Below are positions 42,595-55,365 of a DNA stretch of 64,000 nt, in pieces (the stretch's first letter is position 1; the number at the start of each line of letters is the position of its first letter). Origin of the DNA: Apostichopus japonicus (lineage: Eukaryota > Echinodermata > Holothuroidea > Aspidochirotida > Stichopodidae). The notes beneath the pieces are model-generated. The model saw nothing but the letters and a program-made list of their open reading frames with translations, was not told where the DNA came from and searched no databases. The stretch lies in contig NC_092566.1 in assembly GCF_037975245.1 (NCBI RefSeq), positions 14,688,501 to 14,752,500 of the forward strand, read 5' to 3'. The position numbers and the translations under genes were made by a program.

Positions 42595-42840
42595 TAATAT
42601 TTTTCGATATTTCGAATTTTAGTCTTTTCGATACTTAAAATTTTCGTTTTCGAGACTTCTACATTTTCGTATCGATATTTTGATGTTTCTACTGTTTTGT
42701 TCAGAAGTTTCGACAGTTCGACTTTTGCGTTTCAAGGTTTCGATGCCTCGAAACATAAAACATCGCAACTTTGAAAGATCGAAGCGAAAAAGTTGAAATT
42801 TCGAAAAGAGAACGTCGAACTTTCGATATATCGAAACGTC
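42595..42840. repeat. TTTCGA-rich degenerate palindrome
   Basis: The left half repeats TTTCGA-type hexamers every 10-20 bases and the right half repeats the complement TCGAAA. Reverse-complementing the right half aligns it loosely with the left. No ORF is preserved through it. Confidence 0.7.
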
Positions 42841-43959
42841 CCTTCAGTGCCACGATAGTTTATGGTAGCGTTCGCTATGAAAATACTATAATAACTATAA
42901 ATATGATCATGTAAATATTAATTTATTAAAATCAATCATTTTCCGACCGTTTGCACAACACATTTCAAAACGGGCATGGCTGATCGAGCATCAGAACAAT
43001 CCAGTTAAGATAAATAACTTTTAAGAAATTTGTTCAATTCCGAAGTAAAGGAACTTACTTTAAAGCGCATTTAATGAATCGCTTGGTATTTGTGATGATT
43101 TTTTTTTTTAAATCGTAATACTTTATCGAGGTTTCAGCTTCCTCGAAATCATCTGGGTGATAAATTGATGAGGCCGTTAACAGACCAAAATGTGTCATTT
43201 AAGTCAAAGCACGCTTCTCTATGTTTAAGCATTGTATTTCACCTTTGTTTCACTACTTTATAATTATGTTGACAATGTCTAAATTCGGATTAATTGCGTC
43301 AAATGCACGACTTTTTCTAGATGAATGGACTACGCAATCAGTCGATAACACCTTTTCTTAGAAGGATTATTTGTTTTATCATCTATTGGGGGAAACTTTT
43401 TACCATGAATATTTTTAGTTTCTTGGTAACTGTGTAAATTGGCATAAATATACTTTTACTCCTTGTATAAGCTCACCGTATAAAAGTAGCTTTTTTTTTT
43501 ATAGATTTCGATATTGAAGATTTTTCACTCTTTTCAATGAAATATGAGTAAGATAGAACACACTGTGAACAACTGGTTCTTTTCAAATAAAAAGATTTGT
43601 ATAAGAAAGAAGCTGTTGCAGGTATAGGCTACCTTGTGTAACGTCGATGAAAATTCTGATAAAGTCCAATATTTTGCTATGTACCTCCCTCTTTTTGTCT
43701 GTACTCTTTTCATTTTTATTTTTTGAATGGATAATTGTTTATAATATTACCAATACAAATAATCATTAAATCAGTTGGCCTGGTCACTAAGTTGAGCTAA
43801 TCTTTGACTCAAAATGTTATTAACTTTCTTATACAATATCCGGGTATGATATTTAACTGTTATTGTTCGTTCTTAGTAAGTATTTGGTTTCTTTTCTGTT
43901 AACGTATTTTCTTTTCTGCCTTGTCAATATCATTCTACTTTTCCACATGACGAAAAAGC

Positions 43960-44430
43960 TTCCCTTATATCTCACAAAAATGAAACAAAAGTCCCTAGCT
44001 AGTACGACAGCTCCCTGGTTCTACACTCAACTGGCAGCACTGTGATACCATGGAGCTACTATGCACCTGGTCACACTGTGTCAAATGCTAATGGGACTTT
44101 CATGTCACCTCGTACGATGAGCAAGCTCTTCGTGGACAAGATGCCCCATGCCGACCTTATTATCTTAAACCACTCCGTGTTTGGAGACAAAACACCACCA
44201 GCTTGGAAACTACAGTCAAATCGATGAGAAATTGACTTTCGCTCCATCCGGTCACCAAATAGCCCGCTTCCGTAAATTACCTCGGCATTTGATTTGCTAT
44301 CATAATATGACTATGCCACCTCTTCAGCCGTCGGCCATTTTAAGCTGTATGATTAGGAAGCCAAACCAACGAAAGGTAATTTTCCGCGTATTGAACGCCG
44401 AAGTGTCAAAAGTCATATATAGTTAGATCT
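43960..44430 (+). other. Unidentified, coding-like stretch with overlapping short ORFs
   Basis: This 470-base stretch is more GC-balanced than its surroundings. Two plus-strand ORFs in different frames overlap here (44042-44227 and 44181-44426), and a third ends just before (43863-44045). That pattern fits a decayed gene or transposon fragment broken by frameshifts. I recognise no motif and give no function. Confidence 0.25.
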
Positions 44431-47400
44431 GTGAATTGCCTGTCTACGGTTAATCATATGAGCAGGTGTGTATACAAAGTAATTGCATTTGACAAATGCG
44501 AATACATCTGTGTTTTAAACATTAAACATGGACGAAAATCCAGATTTGAAACTGGGGGTGTTAAATATCCTTTTCTTTCCCTGAATATTTTCCAATGTGA
44601 TCAAACTATAACTTTATCTACGAGAATACTGCATACATGTTACAGCAAGTACGATCAAGAATAGCGTATACGACCGATAATGTTAATTACTACTAGTTGA
44701 ACTAATTATATAATAAATGAGTTCAAACACTATTATGTGATTATCATGGCACAATTTTTTTCAAATCCTGTTCTGTATGTTTGATTTTCTAAGTTTACAT
44801 GGAAAACAAGGTTTCTATATCAGAATTTGACTTCTGAATTTGATGAAGTTATAGTTTTATATGTAGCTTTAACTACGACTAATGCTTCTGCAAGACTTTG
44901 ACAATCAAAATTGCAACGAAAAAGATTAAACAACAATAATAAATGAGTTACCATACAGTCCAATCTTCACCGAGGTAAAGCTTTCAGGGAATACGGATGC
45001 TTTCATACTGTGAAACTCACATTAACAAATCTTCGCAACAACAACCCGTGAAGAGAACAAAATTGTCGGGTTCAGAAACCTACCTAACCACGTGAACATA
45101 TGTGGTTTCTGTTACAGATTAGCTGCCGTGAGAAAACGTTTGAAAAGCGATTTCTGTATTTTATCAAAGTGGAAATATTGTCAACAATTGATATAGAGAC
45201 AATACCAACTAATTATGAACGGATTATCAACTGGGAGAGCAGTATATGGTGGAGTATATTTATTTATATTTTAAATCAATAATCAATCTGTTTCTCCTGG
45301 AATTTTTTTGGAAATATATTTTCATTGCGAAAATGAGAAACAATGACTTATTGATTCCCAGTATCCCACATTAGTAGGATCAAGATACAACTAGTTATCC
45401 CTGTATGGAGATGTGCAAGCTCTTACAAGAAATATCTTAACATGTTGATTGTAAAAATGGAGTTACATCATTTTTCAAACATTGTAATATCAGAACTGGC
45501 CATGTATACACCTCAAATCTTGCTTACCAACCTGCTAAAAGAACACTAGAGTTTCTGCTGCATGAGTCTTTAACCTTGAAATTGTGTGTCCCACAAATAT
45601 AAGGGTTTACTTTATGTTTTCGATGACAATACATGAAGGTTTTTGCCAGATTTCATATTTGTTTCTGCTGATATTGAGCATTTGTATCTTTCTGTGAACT
45701 ACCCTGTTCGTAACTGTCACAATTTCAATTGATTGGGGTGTGAAAAGTACTACTTAAGAACCCGGCCACAGATCAAGATACGTATCGACTGCAGCACTGA
45801 CCACAGGGATGGAGGACGAGGATTAATTCGGTGGACATTGAGACAAATGACTTTAATGTGGCAAAAACACCGTAGAAAGAATCATCTCAATCTGTCCCCC
45901 ACACTATATTTACTGTGCATTCAAGTAATCGAATGTTTCTCCAATAAAGGTTGGATAAATCATTCTTTTCACTAACAACTTGGGTACTACTAATTTTTGA
46001 AGAGGGTTACTTTGAGCCCCTACCCTACACCCTACCCTACCACTCCTAATTGAGCAGCAAGAGACAGGACGAGCAAGGTCAGTAAGAGAAAGAAAATATA
46101 ATACCATACGCGTATGACTATATCTTTGTGAACAACAACCCTGAATCTGCCAACGCGTTTGGTCCACCACGAAAATAACAGAAAAGTTATTCGAACTACA
46201 GCTTTGTAAAATAATGAAAGATTGCTTGACATTTGTCGAAATGTGATTTTTTTTTTACCCCGTCTCCTCGTCTGGTAAGCAGTCTCGTCTACCGCAGTAA
46301 GTCATCTTTTAGGCTGACGGTTTTTGAGGCGACGGCTCTGACGTCATTACTTTTTTCCTACCGACATGTTATACATTTATATGTTAAAACATGATACAAT
46401 GCTTTGCCGGTTTTGCTTGGAACGCGCAATGTGAAAAATTAAACGCTGGATACAGTTTCTATCGATTTTCACCTCGGTGAACATTGACTTTTGTTAAATC
46501 GAAATACCTTACGGTCACTAGGATAGAACATTGATATAAAAAAGAAAAGAAAAAAGTTCTTTATATCCCGTCAAATCCAAGAGCGCCCCGGGACTGTCTT
46601 TGTAGAGTGTCTCATGGGGGTCTACGTGCGCATGGATGGGTGTCAAGTGAAAGAGTCACTTACGTCTGAGATGAAATTAAGTTTAGTCTTAATAACCTCT
46701 CTTTGTGCAACCACGAATAAAATGGGAACATGCTGAAGTATCATGGAAGTAATCCTTTATTTTTTCTCTGTAAATAGATAGTGTCTACAATTTTCATTTA
46801 CAAGTTACTACATCTTTCTTTTTCTTTTTTAATTTAAATTGAGATGAAAATATTTAAGGACATCTTCTCAATTAAAAGAATATTATATTAATATGCACTT
46901 ATCTATCAAGAAGTATCACTTCTTGCTATTTCCATTAGTACAAAACTGTTCTACGCTTGATGTTACTCGAATAACCATTTAATGTTTATACAAAGTAATT
47001 TCTTGATTTAAAAAAAATGCTTACAAGTTCTGGCCATGGACTTACACCGCCGTGTGTAACATACTCAAAGATATGTCTTACCGTGTCTTAGTAAAATCAG
47101 TGACATCTTTGAGCTTTATACTTAAATTTTGAGCTGTTGCATGTAATCACTGCACTCAAATAGCTGTATTGAAGTCTCAGTGAGCAAATTGTTTAAAACA
47201 ATAGATGCACCCCATGAGAATGGTAGAACTGCAAGGTACTAATCTAGCGTAATTGCACCACCAAACATTGACTCCAAAATGTTTCTAGTATTTGTGTTTG
47301 TATCCAACAGGAGAGAAAAAAAAAACATGGTTCCTGATGCCTAAGCTAGCAAAATGTTAACTCTAATTTCTATCTTACACTGCCTCAATATGAATCAGAC

Positions 47401-49742
47401 ATGACTCTCCAAAAAATGTCCAATAGTCGTCTAAGCCAGTAAAATATGTACTTCCATTTAGGTTTTTAATAGAGTTTATGTATAAATCTAGGAACAGAGA
47501 TGCGAGTTTACAGGAGTAATGAACATTTCACTTTGTGGTCTATACTCTGACTTCAAGACCAGGGGTAGATACGATGCAAGTTACAAATATAAGCCTACAA
47601 GCTGCTACTCTAAAATAAATGTATAAATAAATATAAATGTCTTGTATTGTCTAAGTAATGGACAGAGAGGACATCAACATTGTTTCTATAGACCTCTCCA
47701 ACTGAGACCTTTCGCTCTCCTTCTAATGATGATTGGTGTCTCAGTTCCATGAGACGAGACAGGTCTATCCTAATTTGGAGTGTGTGGTTGTGTAAGACAT
47801 AAGCTGACATGACGTGTATTTGTTCTGTCTTAAAACAAGTTAGTAAGAGACGGTGATAAGATGTCCAAAATCAGTGTATTGCACGACCGAAGAATGATGA
47901 CAGATATATCAATACGTATTATGCTCTACTCTCGTTTTAAGAGAGAATTTGTTTCATCGAAACTGAACAAATATAAAGTATAATAATCTCAAATAGTTAT
48001 AGCATCACTCGGTAGTCTACCAAAAACGAAGAGACGAAATGATCAGTTGTGTTGTATTTGTATGAAACAAACATACCGAGGAGAACAGAAAATTCATTTA
48101 GTAACAAACAGTATAAATCTATAACTACTTATTTAAACAAAATGCCAGCGAGCAAGTGACAAAGATCAGATAAGAAAAAATCTTCAAAGACAATGTGAAA
48201 ATTAATAAAACGAACCAATTAACAACCTTACATATTTTAAACGAAAAATTAAAAAAACACACGATGCTAATCGATCTGCTAACAAGTACTATCAAAATTG
48301 GACATCCTTTTTCATAAAGGTATATAAATATTGAACTTTGCTTCTATGACATGGAACGGATGATACTATTAAATTTTGTATAAAAATAATACATTTAAAA
48401 TGTAATATTCTGAATATGCTAACAATATCTCTTTAAATAGCATGGCTTATATCGAAAACTCAACAAGCAAGTTAAATCTAGCCCTATGAATGTAGATCTT
48501 TAACAGGCATCGCTTGGATAAAGTTTTGGACTTGAACGAATTGATATACGACCAAGCACTGACTTCAATCAATAAAGGATTTATTATATATTGATTTATA
48601 GTATACTGATCGTCTGCCAACCATGTGAGTGATATACAATCAAACGAAACCAAATACTATATAGCAACGCACAAAATGAAAGAAAGAACCAATTAGCAAC
48701 ACAGTGTTATTTATATTCTTAATTTTTTCCTATCAGGACAGTAGGTAGACAAAATAGGACGAAATAAACACTGTGAAAAGTATCTTATGATATAAATGAA
48801 AGGTAGTTTTTTACTATCGATGTGTTTGTGCAACGGAATCTTTAATTGCGAGACACTTGCTTGTCTTGGTATCATATAAGAGCCTGAACTACAAAGCAAA
48901 AAGGAATTTACTACAGCACCGGGCCACTTGACGGTTGGTAGTTTCATTTGAAAAAAAACTAAAATATTGTCTCTTGTCATGATAAGCTAAGTTTATTGTT
49001 TTTCTATCTCTAAAGTAAGGGTGAAAAAACAAAATACAAAACGCTGCAAACAAAGATGTCGAATAAAAATGGTATATTGTGCAAACTATTAGAAACTATT
49101 GGAATTCATTGCTGTGCTTTATTAAAGATTGATGGTGACCAACTATTAGTAACGACGACATATCTTCTTTACTATTCTCGGTAGTCTGGGTAGATTTAGT
49201 AATAAAACTTTCCTGTTTGGTTAAATTTGCCTGTTATTACTTATCAAACCATCTTTTGACAACACGAAAAGTCTTCGCGGCAGGAACATTCTATTAATAC
49301 GTCAAAACATAATAATATTTGCACATGACCAAGGTAAACATCGATCCAACATTTCTCTTTGACGACTCTGGATCTGAACAACTTTAGGAAAGTTTCTAAT
49401 CACTTTGCGATCTTTAATGTTATCACAGTAAGAAGTGACAAAATAGAGTGTGATGTAAAATAATGAACTTCTGCCTTTAGGTTTGTTATTTCGAGTCACT
49501 ATTCAATTGTTATTATATAGTTAAATGTTGAAAAAGCAAAGAAGGTTTGGCACGAACTTGATTCGAAATAATGACCCTTGAATATAATCGACTATAGCAG
49601 GCTGGCTGTCCAACTGTTAATCAGAAGTCAAAAACTATAAACTTACTATCTGACGAAGGGATACAGTTTGCCTTTATTATTTGTTATACTTACAAACTTA
49701 CATACTTACAAAGCTGTCCTTGGAAGCAGTGTCTAGTTTAAC

Positions 49743-49743
49743 A

Positions 49744-49776
<33 letters not shown>

Positions 49777-49790
49777 GATTATGATTAGTA
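49743..49790. repeat. (ATT)n microsatellite
   Basis: About eleven ATT units followed by gattatgatta. Similar short ATT runs are at 21010-21035, 39180-39220 and (as AAT) 52376-52398. Confidence 0.9.
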
Positions 49791-50392
49791 TATTTATTGA
49801 GGGTTCAAATTCCACTTTTATAGTTTTATGAGTTGTGGAAATATGGAATATTTGCAAAGCTGGTCAGAATTTGATCGGACAATCATTTGTGATATCAACA
49901 TTCAAGAACCAAACAATAATACCATATTACTTGTGTCTTGAAATATCGTGTGCAACTGTGTCTCCGAACTTAAGATTATAAGTCAGTCGTTAAACCTACA
50001 TGAAATTTCTTCCTTCGTCATGTCAGATTAGCATAAACCAACATGCCCTACTGAAATAGTTGTCGAAGTTTTGAAGGTTATACAGACATTTCAATTTGAA
50101 AACAAAGCCCCACCAAATCCTGAAACAACCAATCACAAAAAAATCCCCTTGATGATATTGGTCATCGCTTGTTTCTGTATAAAACGTATATTTACCAGAC
50201 TCGTCTATTTTCCACAAAACTGACACTTTGAGCTGTCAGCCTAAGGAAAGTATGGCTTAATTCTGACAGAACTGTGAGAGTAAAAAGTTGTTGTTTTTAA
50301 ACAGGGACGTTCCTCCTCACGGCAATGTACTACTTTTCTACTAAATGAATAAAATTCTAAGTATTTGATTTTACTTCAAGCAACAGCGAAGA

Positions 50393-50661
50393 AGCTATCA
50401 GAGAGAAAGACATATAACAATGAGTTCCATACTAGTGCATTCTCTGTTAGTGGTACATTACTTCCTTTGTCCTTATCGATACGAGCAATTGTGACTACGT
50501 TATACTGACTGCACTGAGTATTTCAATAATTAACACTCAATGCAGTCAGTATAACGTTGTCACAATTGCTCGTATCGGTAAGGACAAAAGAAGTAATGTA
50601 TCACTAACAGAGAATGCACTAGTATGAAACTCATTGTTATATGTCCTTCTCTATCATAGCT
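50393..50661. mobile_element. Fold-back (MITE-like) element with ~127-bp inverted arms
   Basis: The arms at 50393-50519 and 50533-50661 are reverse complements with only about ten differences, separated by a 13-base loop. The ends read agctat...agctat. No ORF and no (TA)n. The size and structure match fold-back MITEs, but I cannot define a target-site duplication or superfamily. A transcript through it would form a long hairpin RNA. Confidence 0.8.
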
Positions 50662-52336
50662 ATTTTTCACATTTGAACCATTCCTGTGACAGGTTTCAAA
50701 TTCTCGTTTGTTATAATACATCTATTAGATATTAAATACTGCAAATGATGTCACAGTGACATGTAGCATACTCAGTCTTTCAAGAGACTGATTCTTCATG
50801 ATGCGAATTATGTTCATCGTTTCTCTTTTGCAGTCTATTTACCAACTGTGTTAAGTTCATTTCTTCTAACTATTATAATCTGATTCCATTCCCCAATTAA
50901 GCGATGAGACCTTAGAATTAATCCAGACAACGTACGTTATGTCGCATTTGATATCTTCTTGGAAGCTAAGTTGAAGGATTTGCCTCAGATGTAAAGCAAA
51001 ATTTCAAATATTTATTCATCAATTTATCTTTTCTCCCTTTTTCTCTTCCTCCACTCACCTATGAGGGAGAGGCTACTTTATCAATTTCATTTCGCTCTTC
51101 TTACAATTGTCGTTCTTTCTAAATGTGCGGAGGTTAAATGAAGAAACAATACTAATTATTGTATGAAGTAGAGGGTGAAACAATGGTATATTGTCTAAAT
51201 GGGTATCATTCCCTACTGGTTAATTTACAAAGAACAAAGAGTGGACGTTGTTAGGATCAAATTCCATGTCAATGAATACGTGCATCCTTTCAGAGAAACA
51301 GAACCGACAGGATACTTGAGATCAATAGCAGAATTTGGTTTCACATATCATCCCTTCAAAAAACCCGTTATTTTCCATAACTCTAAAATACAAAATTTAA
51401 AATAAACGAACTTCCTTCGCAGTTGACGCCCACCCTAACGTAGAGACGGAAGCCCGTGCCTGAAATCCAGCCAGCTAGCAAAAGAATACCTTTTACAAAC
51501 TTGTACAAAAACTTTACTTATTGATTGTCCCTGGAATATTAGGAAATTAGACTTACTTTGATTTTATATTCAAATTCGCTGACTCAAAAACAAATATTAA
51601 GATAGCTACAACAGCAGAGGGATCTTGGATGTCCGCAGCATAAGCGCTATATTTAGGCGAAATTAAATGTGTAGTTAGGTGGAGAATGGGTAAATATTAT
51701 ATGAAAATCTGGTATCTAATTTCTTTCATATGCCATAGTGAGCATTATAAACATGAGATGTCCAAATATTTGTTTACGCTTTGAAACAGATCAACTATAA
51801 CACACCCCTTCTTTTTTTTTTCTTCGACTCATTTTATTTATACTTTTCAAAATGGCGTCGAGAATAGTCTTTCAGGTCTAATGTGTCATGATTGTAGATC
51901 TGTTTCATGTTTGCCTGATAAAAGAAAACATTCCCCGTATCTTTGTATCCAAATGATCATTCTATATTGAAGAGAAAAAAACACAATGAAAACAGTCAAT
52001 AACTTAAAAATAATTAAACCAAGTTCTGCTTGATGAAGAGCCTACAATCAGGTTAACCATGCCACCCCGTAATATACGAACGATTCAAACAAGCATTTTC
52101 ATTATTGCTTCGTACACGATTCAATGTTAATTTCAACGAAATCATTCCACCATTTAGAAAAAAACTAACAAACAAAAAAATATATATATATAGATATATA
52201 GATCATAACAACGCCTGCAAGGACATTCCGTTTATAATATAGTCTGTACTGTGACACGTGTTAATGAATAGAAGTATGATTGATCGATATATGGTATTGG
52301 AAACAGCCAACTTTAGACATGGAAGTAACAATACAT

Positions 52337-52342
52337 TTTATT
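52337..52342 (-). terminator. Candidate VAChT polyadenylation signal (AATAAA)
   Basis: This is the first AATAAA I find on the minus strand after the VAChT stop, about 650 bases downstream. The hexamer is common by chance in AT-rich DNA, so the call is tentative. Confidence 0.25.
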
Positions 52343-52994
52343 TCCCTCTTAACACCTGCTGTCAGGTTACCAACAATAACAATAATAATAATAATAAGCG
52401 CCATTAAAACTTAGAAACAAAAGAAAATGTGCTATGTGATTCGTGCAACCTTTTGATCCCCACTGCATCAATTGCAACGCTTAGGACAATCCCCCAAAAC
52501 ACACACTAACACGTGCTGAGTCAAAATCAACACAACGCTTGATTATGCAACCACATGTTTTTGTTGTTGTTGAAGTTAGCTATCATTGACAGCTGCTCAT
52601 CATAGCTACTCACTCTCCTTACATTGGGTGTAAGCCTATAGTAGAATGCATGTATGTATAGCATACTAATGTTGTATGGCAATTCTTGCATTGGCAGCTT
52701 TGAACATGCAAACGCCATAGTCCCCCACTTGTTAAAAGAAAGAAAGAAAAAATGTTAAGTCTGTTTTGCTGGAGATTAAATTTTGGCAGTTAGCATAAAA
52801 TTTAAGGGAACTACTACATAATTAGTTGACTATCACTTCCTAAAGCTAAAATCAAAAGCAAAAGAAGGTCAATATATAAATAAAACTATCAACAAAGCAG
52901 CATTGTTTCGTTAGTTCCATCTTCTATAGTTATCACAAGTCTGGTCTACAAAACAATGAATGTCTATTAAGTGTCATTACTTGGACTTTATGGA

Positions 52995-54650
52995 CTAATC
53001 ATCTTGTTCTGATATTGAACTACTTTCCGGGTTCCGAGAAACTACTCTCCTAACATGATTATTGGACGGTCTAAAGCCATCAGCTTGGTTATGGTTTAAA
53101 CTGTCATTTGAACCCGACGTATCTTCATATGTTTCGTTCTGTAGTACCTGGTGTCCAGATTTCTTTTGTACAGCCCCATTGTCGTGAAGTTTATATGCGT
53201 TATGGTTTCCAAAGTAACCGTTTACACCGCCATCTTGCTCTAGTTGAGCCTTGACTGAATTATACAGACCCTTGGGAGGGTCCTCGGTCAACAGCATAGT
53301 ATCTTCATGCAACTTAGGTTTGATATCGTAAACTTTGCGAAGACCGAGCAGGACAGGTCCGAATCCAATTGAGACCACCCCGATTATAATATTCAAGCTT
53401 AGGAACCCAAGATCTTCGACGATCTCACTTGCCAGTATAGGACCGATTGCATAGGCGACGGAGTAAGATATGTCAGCAATGGCATAGACGCTACCGTAGA
53501 CTGACACGTAGCGTGTGTCGACGAGGTAACCCAAAGTCGGCAGCAAAGAGGTGTCAATAAGGGCCACACCGAAACATATGCCGCACAGAGGCAGAATGAG
53601 TAAGGTAAATGTCTGGCAGAAAGGGACAATGAAAGTACTTAAGCCAATCACAACAAGCCCAATCGCAGCGTATAACCATTGGAAGTGCGGCCATCTCTGC
53701 GATAACTTGACTGTCATTATAACTCCGAATACGTGAGGTACAAACGCCGGAAGCCAGATGATACCTGTCTGCCAAGAGACAGCTTTCATTTCGTCCTTCA
53801 TCCAAATTGATATCGTTGGTTCCAAAAACGCCAATGAGATATTTGCAACGACTAACGCTCCAGCCGCTATAGCTATGTAAGGGTCAATGATCAGTTTATA
53901 AATTGGTGTCCCCGTCGGCATCTGCCAACGTCGCTCACCGTATGGTTTGATTACAAATAGCAACAATAATCCATCGCATAGTGATATAACAGCTAAAATC
54001 ATGAACGGCACGACCTTTCCGGCAAATTCATAGAGAATCCCACCAAAGGGAGGCGCTACAAGGCTTCCGAACGAGATAAAGGCCAATGCAATGCCAAGCG
54101 CTTTGGTCCTTTCTTCTTCTTCTGGAAATCGGTCTGCAATCATAGCTAGTCCGGACGTATCAGCAAAAGCCGAACCTACTCCTTGTAAACTTCGGGCGAT
54201 AAATAAAACGAAGTAGTTCGTCCCAAAAGCGAAAACAGTGGTAGCCAAAAACATAATCGATAAGCCAATCATCATCGGAATATCATAACCGATTTTATCA
54301 ATCAACGTTCCGGAGAAAGGATTAACCATTAATTGCACGACAGCCTTGGATGCGAATAAAACTCCAATGGCTATTTCTTCGTTTTTATATTCAACGTCTG
54401 TTTTGGCTGTTGTGTTCGGGCCAACAGGTGCGCTCGTAGATTCGATCTTTTCCCATGCTCCAATCGATCGGAGATAGTCGGGAATGATCGGAACTATAAC
54501 CATATATAGCATGTTATCTAGTAATAACGCTACACATACTATTACCAATACGAATCGCCGTTGTGTGGTCGGATTTTGTATTCGTGCTTTCGCCGTACCG
54601 ATCCATTCGGACATTACCTCTCTACTGTCGTCCCACACTGGTGTATGCAT
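52995..54650 (-). CDS. SLC18A3: Vesicular acetylcholine transporter (VAChT), complete, intronless
   Basis: This is a proton/acetylcholine antiporter of synaptic vesicles, in the DHA1/SLC18 group of the major facilitator superfamily. The open frame runs up to 54677 but begins there with TTG just after an in-frame TGA. The first in-frame ATG is at 54648-54650 (A at -3), giving 551 residues and a TAG stop. Twelve membrane segments are visible, roughly residues 32-59, 94-112, 122-143, 145-172, 184-209, 213-234, 257-280, 295-316, 325-345, 348-378, 383-410 and 417-437. Family-diagnostic residues are present: Asp45 in [13 protein letters not shown], Lys102 in FASKAVVQL, Asp164 in SAFADTSG, Asp226 in TM6, His306 in [10 protein letters not shown], Asp366 in [11 protein letters not shown] and Asp393 in [12 protein letters not shown] luminal loop after TM1 holds an N-glycosylation sequon (NTT, about residue 79). 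The cytosolic tail has the acidic dileucine signal ExxxLL (449-454) followed by PPKGLY, the sorting region conserved in VAChT. The absence of introns is the usual state of VAChT inside the ChAT gene. VMAT paralogues are less likely given the ChAT linkage and tail. Confidence 0.97.
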   Translation of the reverse strand: MHTPVWDDSREVMSEWIGTAKARIQNPTTQRRFVLVIVCVALLLDNMLYMVIVPIIPDYLRSIGAWEKIESTSAPVGPNTTAKTDVEYKNEEIAIGVLFASKAVVQLMVNPFSGTLIDKIGYDIPMMIGLSIMFLATTVFAFGTNYFVLFIARSLQGVGSAFADTSGLAMIADRFPEEEERTKALGIALAFISFGSLVAPPFGGILYEFAGKVVPFMILAVISLCDGLLLLFVIKPYGERRWQMPTGTPIYKLIIDPYIAIAAGALVVANISLAFLEPTISIWMKDEMKAVSWQTGIIWLPAFVPHVFGVIMTVKLSQRWPHFQWLYAAIGLVVIGLSTFIVPFCQTFTLLILPLCGICFGVALIDTSLLPTLGYLVDTRYVSVYGSVYAIADISYSVAYAIGPILASEIVEDLGFLSLNIIIGVVSIGFGPVLLGLRKVYDIKPKLHEDTMLLTEDPPKGLYNSVKAQLEQDGGVNGYFGNHNAYKLHDNGAVQKKSGHQVLQNETYEDTSGSNDSLNHNQADGFRPSNNHVRRVVSRNPESSSISEQDD

Positions 54651-54809
54651 CTTGTAGGTTGAGTAGCGATTTTCCAAACCAATTCAAACTGTGTTAGTTC
54701 TTGTTGTTCGTTAACTCTTTCCTTTGGCGTGATAGCTTGAAAGTTGTTGATTTTATGCCTCGCACAGACCTTTAATTCTCAGCCCACCCTACAAATGATG
54801 TTCATTAAC
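54651..54809 (-). other. SLC18A3: VAChT 5' untranslated segment behind a splice acceptor
   Basis: On the minus strand the sequence tcgttttttgttttcag ends at 54810, a strong pyrimidine tract plus AG. An exon would therefore start at 54809 and run into the VAChT coding region. This fits the known layout in which VAChT mRNA joins an upstream non-coding exon shared with ChAT to a single coding exon. The splice site is read directly; its use is inferred. No matching donor exon was identified in the upstream flank. Confidence 0.6.
54779..54805 (-). other. Short upstream ORF in the VAChT leader
   Basis: Four bases inside the predicted exon there is an ATG in a poor context (T at -3). It is followed by seven more codons and TGA (MNIICRVG). 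It is the first AUG of the exon and lies about 130 bases before the VAChT ATG, so it could lower VAChT translation. It could also be chance; only conservation or ribosome profiling would tell. Confidence 0.35.
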
Positions 54810-55109
54810 CTGAAAACAAAAAACGAAAAAAGACCAGGAATTAGCAGGAATTTGTTATTAACGATTATTTCACACAACTTGTTTACAAGTTGCATTGAAA
54901 ACCAATAGATTTGATAGGTCTCATTTGCACAGGTTTGTAAATCATTTGATTGAAGATGTGATTTTTGTTTTGATGGATTGGTCATTTCGTTTTTGGTTTT
55001 GTTTATGAACATCCATTTGGTGGGCTGAAATAAACCGCCTTCGAATTGCATAAGTTCCAGTGTGTAACTGCAACTGGAATTAAGAACACACACGTATACA
55101 CATACGTAT

Positions 55110-55165
55110 TATATATATATATAAACAAATATATCTATCTATATATATATATATCTATCTATCTA

Positions 55166-55223
<58 letters not shown>

Positions 55224-55237
55224 TATAAATATATATC
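55110..55237. repeat. (TA)n microsatellite with ATCT units
   Basis: TA dinucleotides with tatctatctatctatc stretches; about 300 bases upstream of the predicted VAChT exon. Confidence 0.95.
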
Positions 55238-55357
55238 GTCCACTACGTACTGAAAGGCATGTGCGAAACTTATACTTCGGAACGAGTTTCATCAGACTGG
55301 CAAATGCTAACTTCGTATCGACGGATGTCAGGAGAAATACGATTACGTGTAATCCAA

Positions 55358-55365
55358 TGACGTCA
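55358..55365. promoter_or_regulatory. Perfect CRE octamer TGACGTCA upstream of VAChT
   Basis: It lies about 550 bases upstream of the predicted splice acceptor of the VAChT exon. CREB/ATF proteins bind this palindrome, and cholinergic loci of other animals respond to cAMP. However, the octamer is common throughout this window, so function is not shown. Confidence 0.35.

Larger units (their letters stand above)
32275..52994 (-). other. VAChT to ChAT interval (20.7 kb)
   Basis: In the usual cholinergic locus this is part of the first ChAT intron, downstream of VAChT. It holds a promoter-like cluster at 32500-32900, SINEs at 35080-35190 and 40766-40850, an 80-bp duplication at 42208, a TTTCGA-rich palindrome at 42595-42840, unexplained ORF fragments at 43960-44430 and 45400-45730, and a fold-back element at 50393-50661. 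No convincing exon was found. Confidence 0.6.

Noticed and set aside
46658-46720. Strong minus-strand donor (GTAAGT at 46658-46663) as the end of a non-coding ChAT exon
   Set aside because: No acceptor or start site could be linked to it and the sequence shows no other exon feature; RNA data would be needed.
54651-54677. N-terminal extension of VAChT starting at TTG
   Set aside because: TTG is not a normal nuclear start codon, a TGA lies just upstream in frame, and an ATG with A at -3 follows nine codons later.
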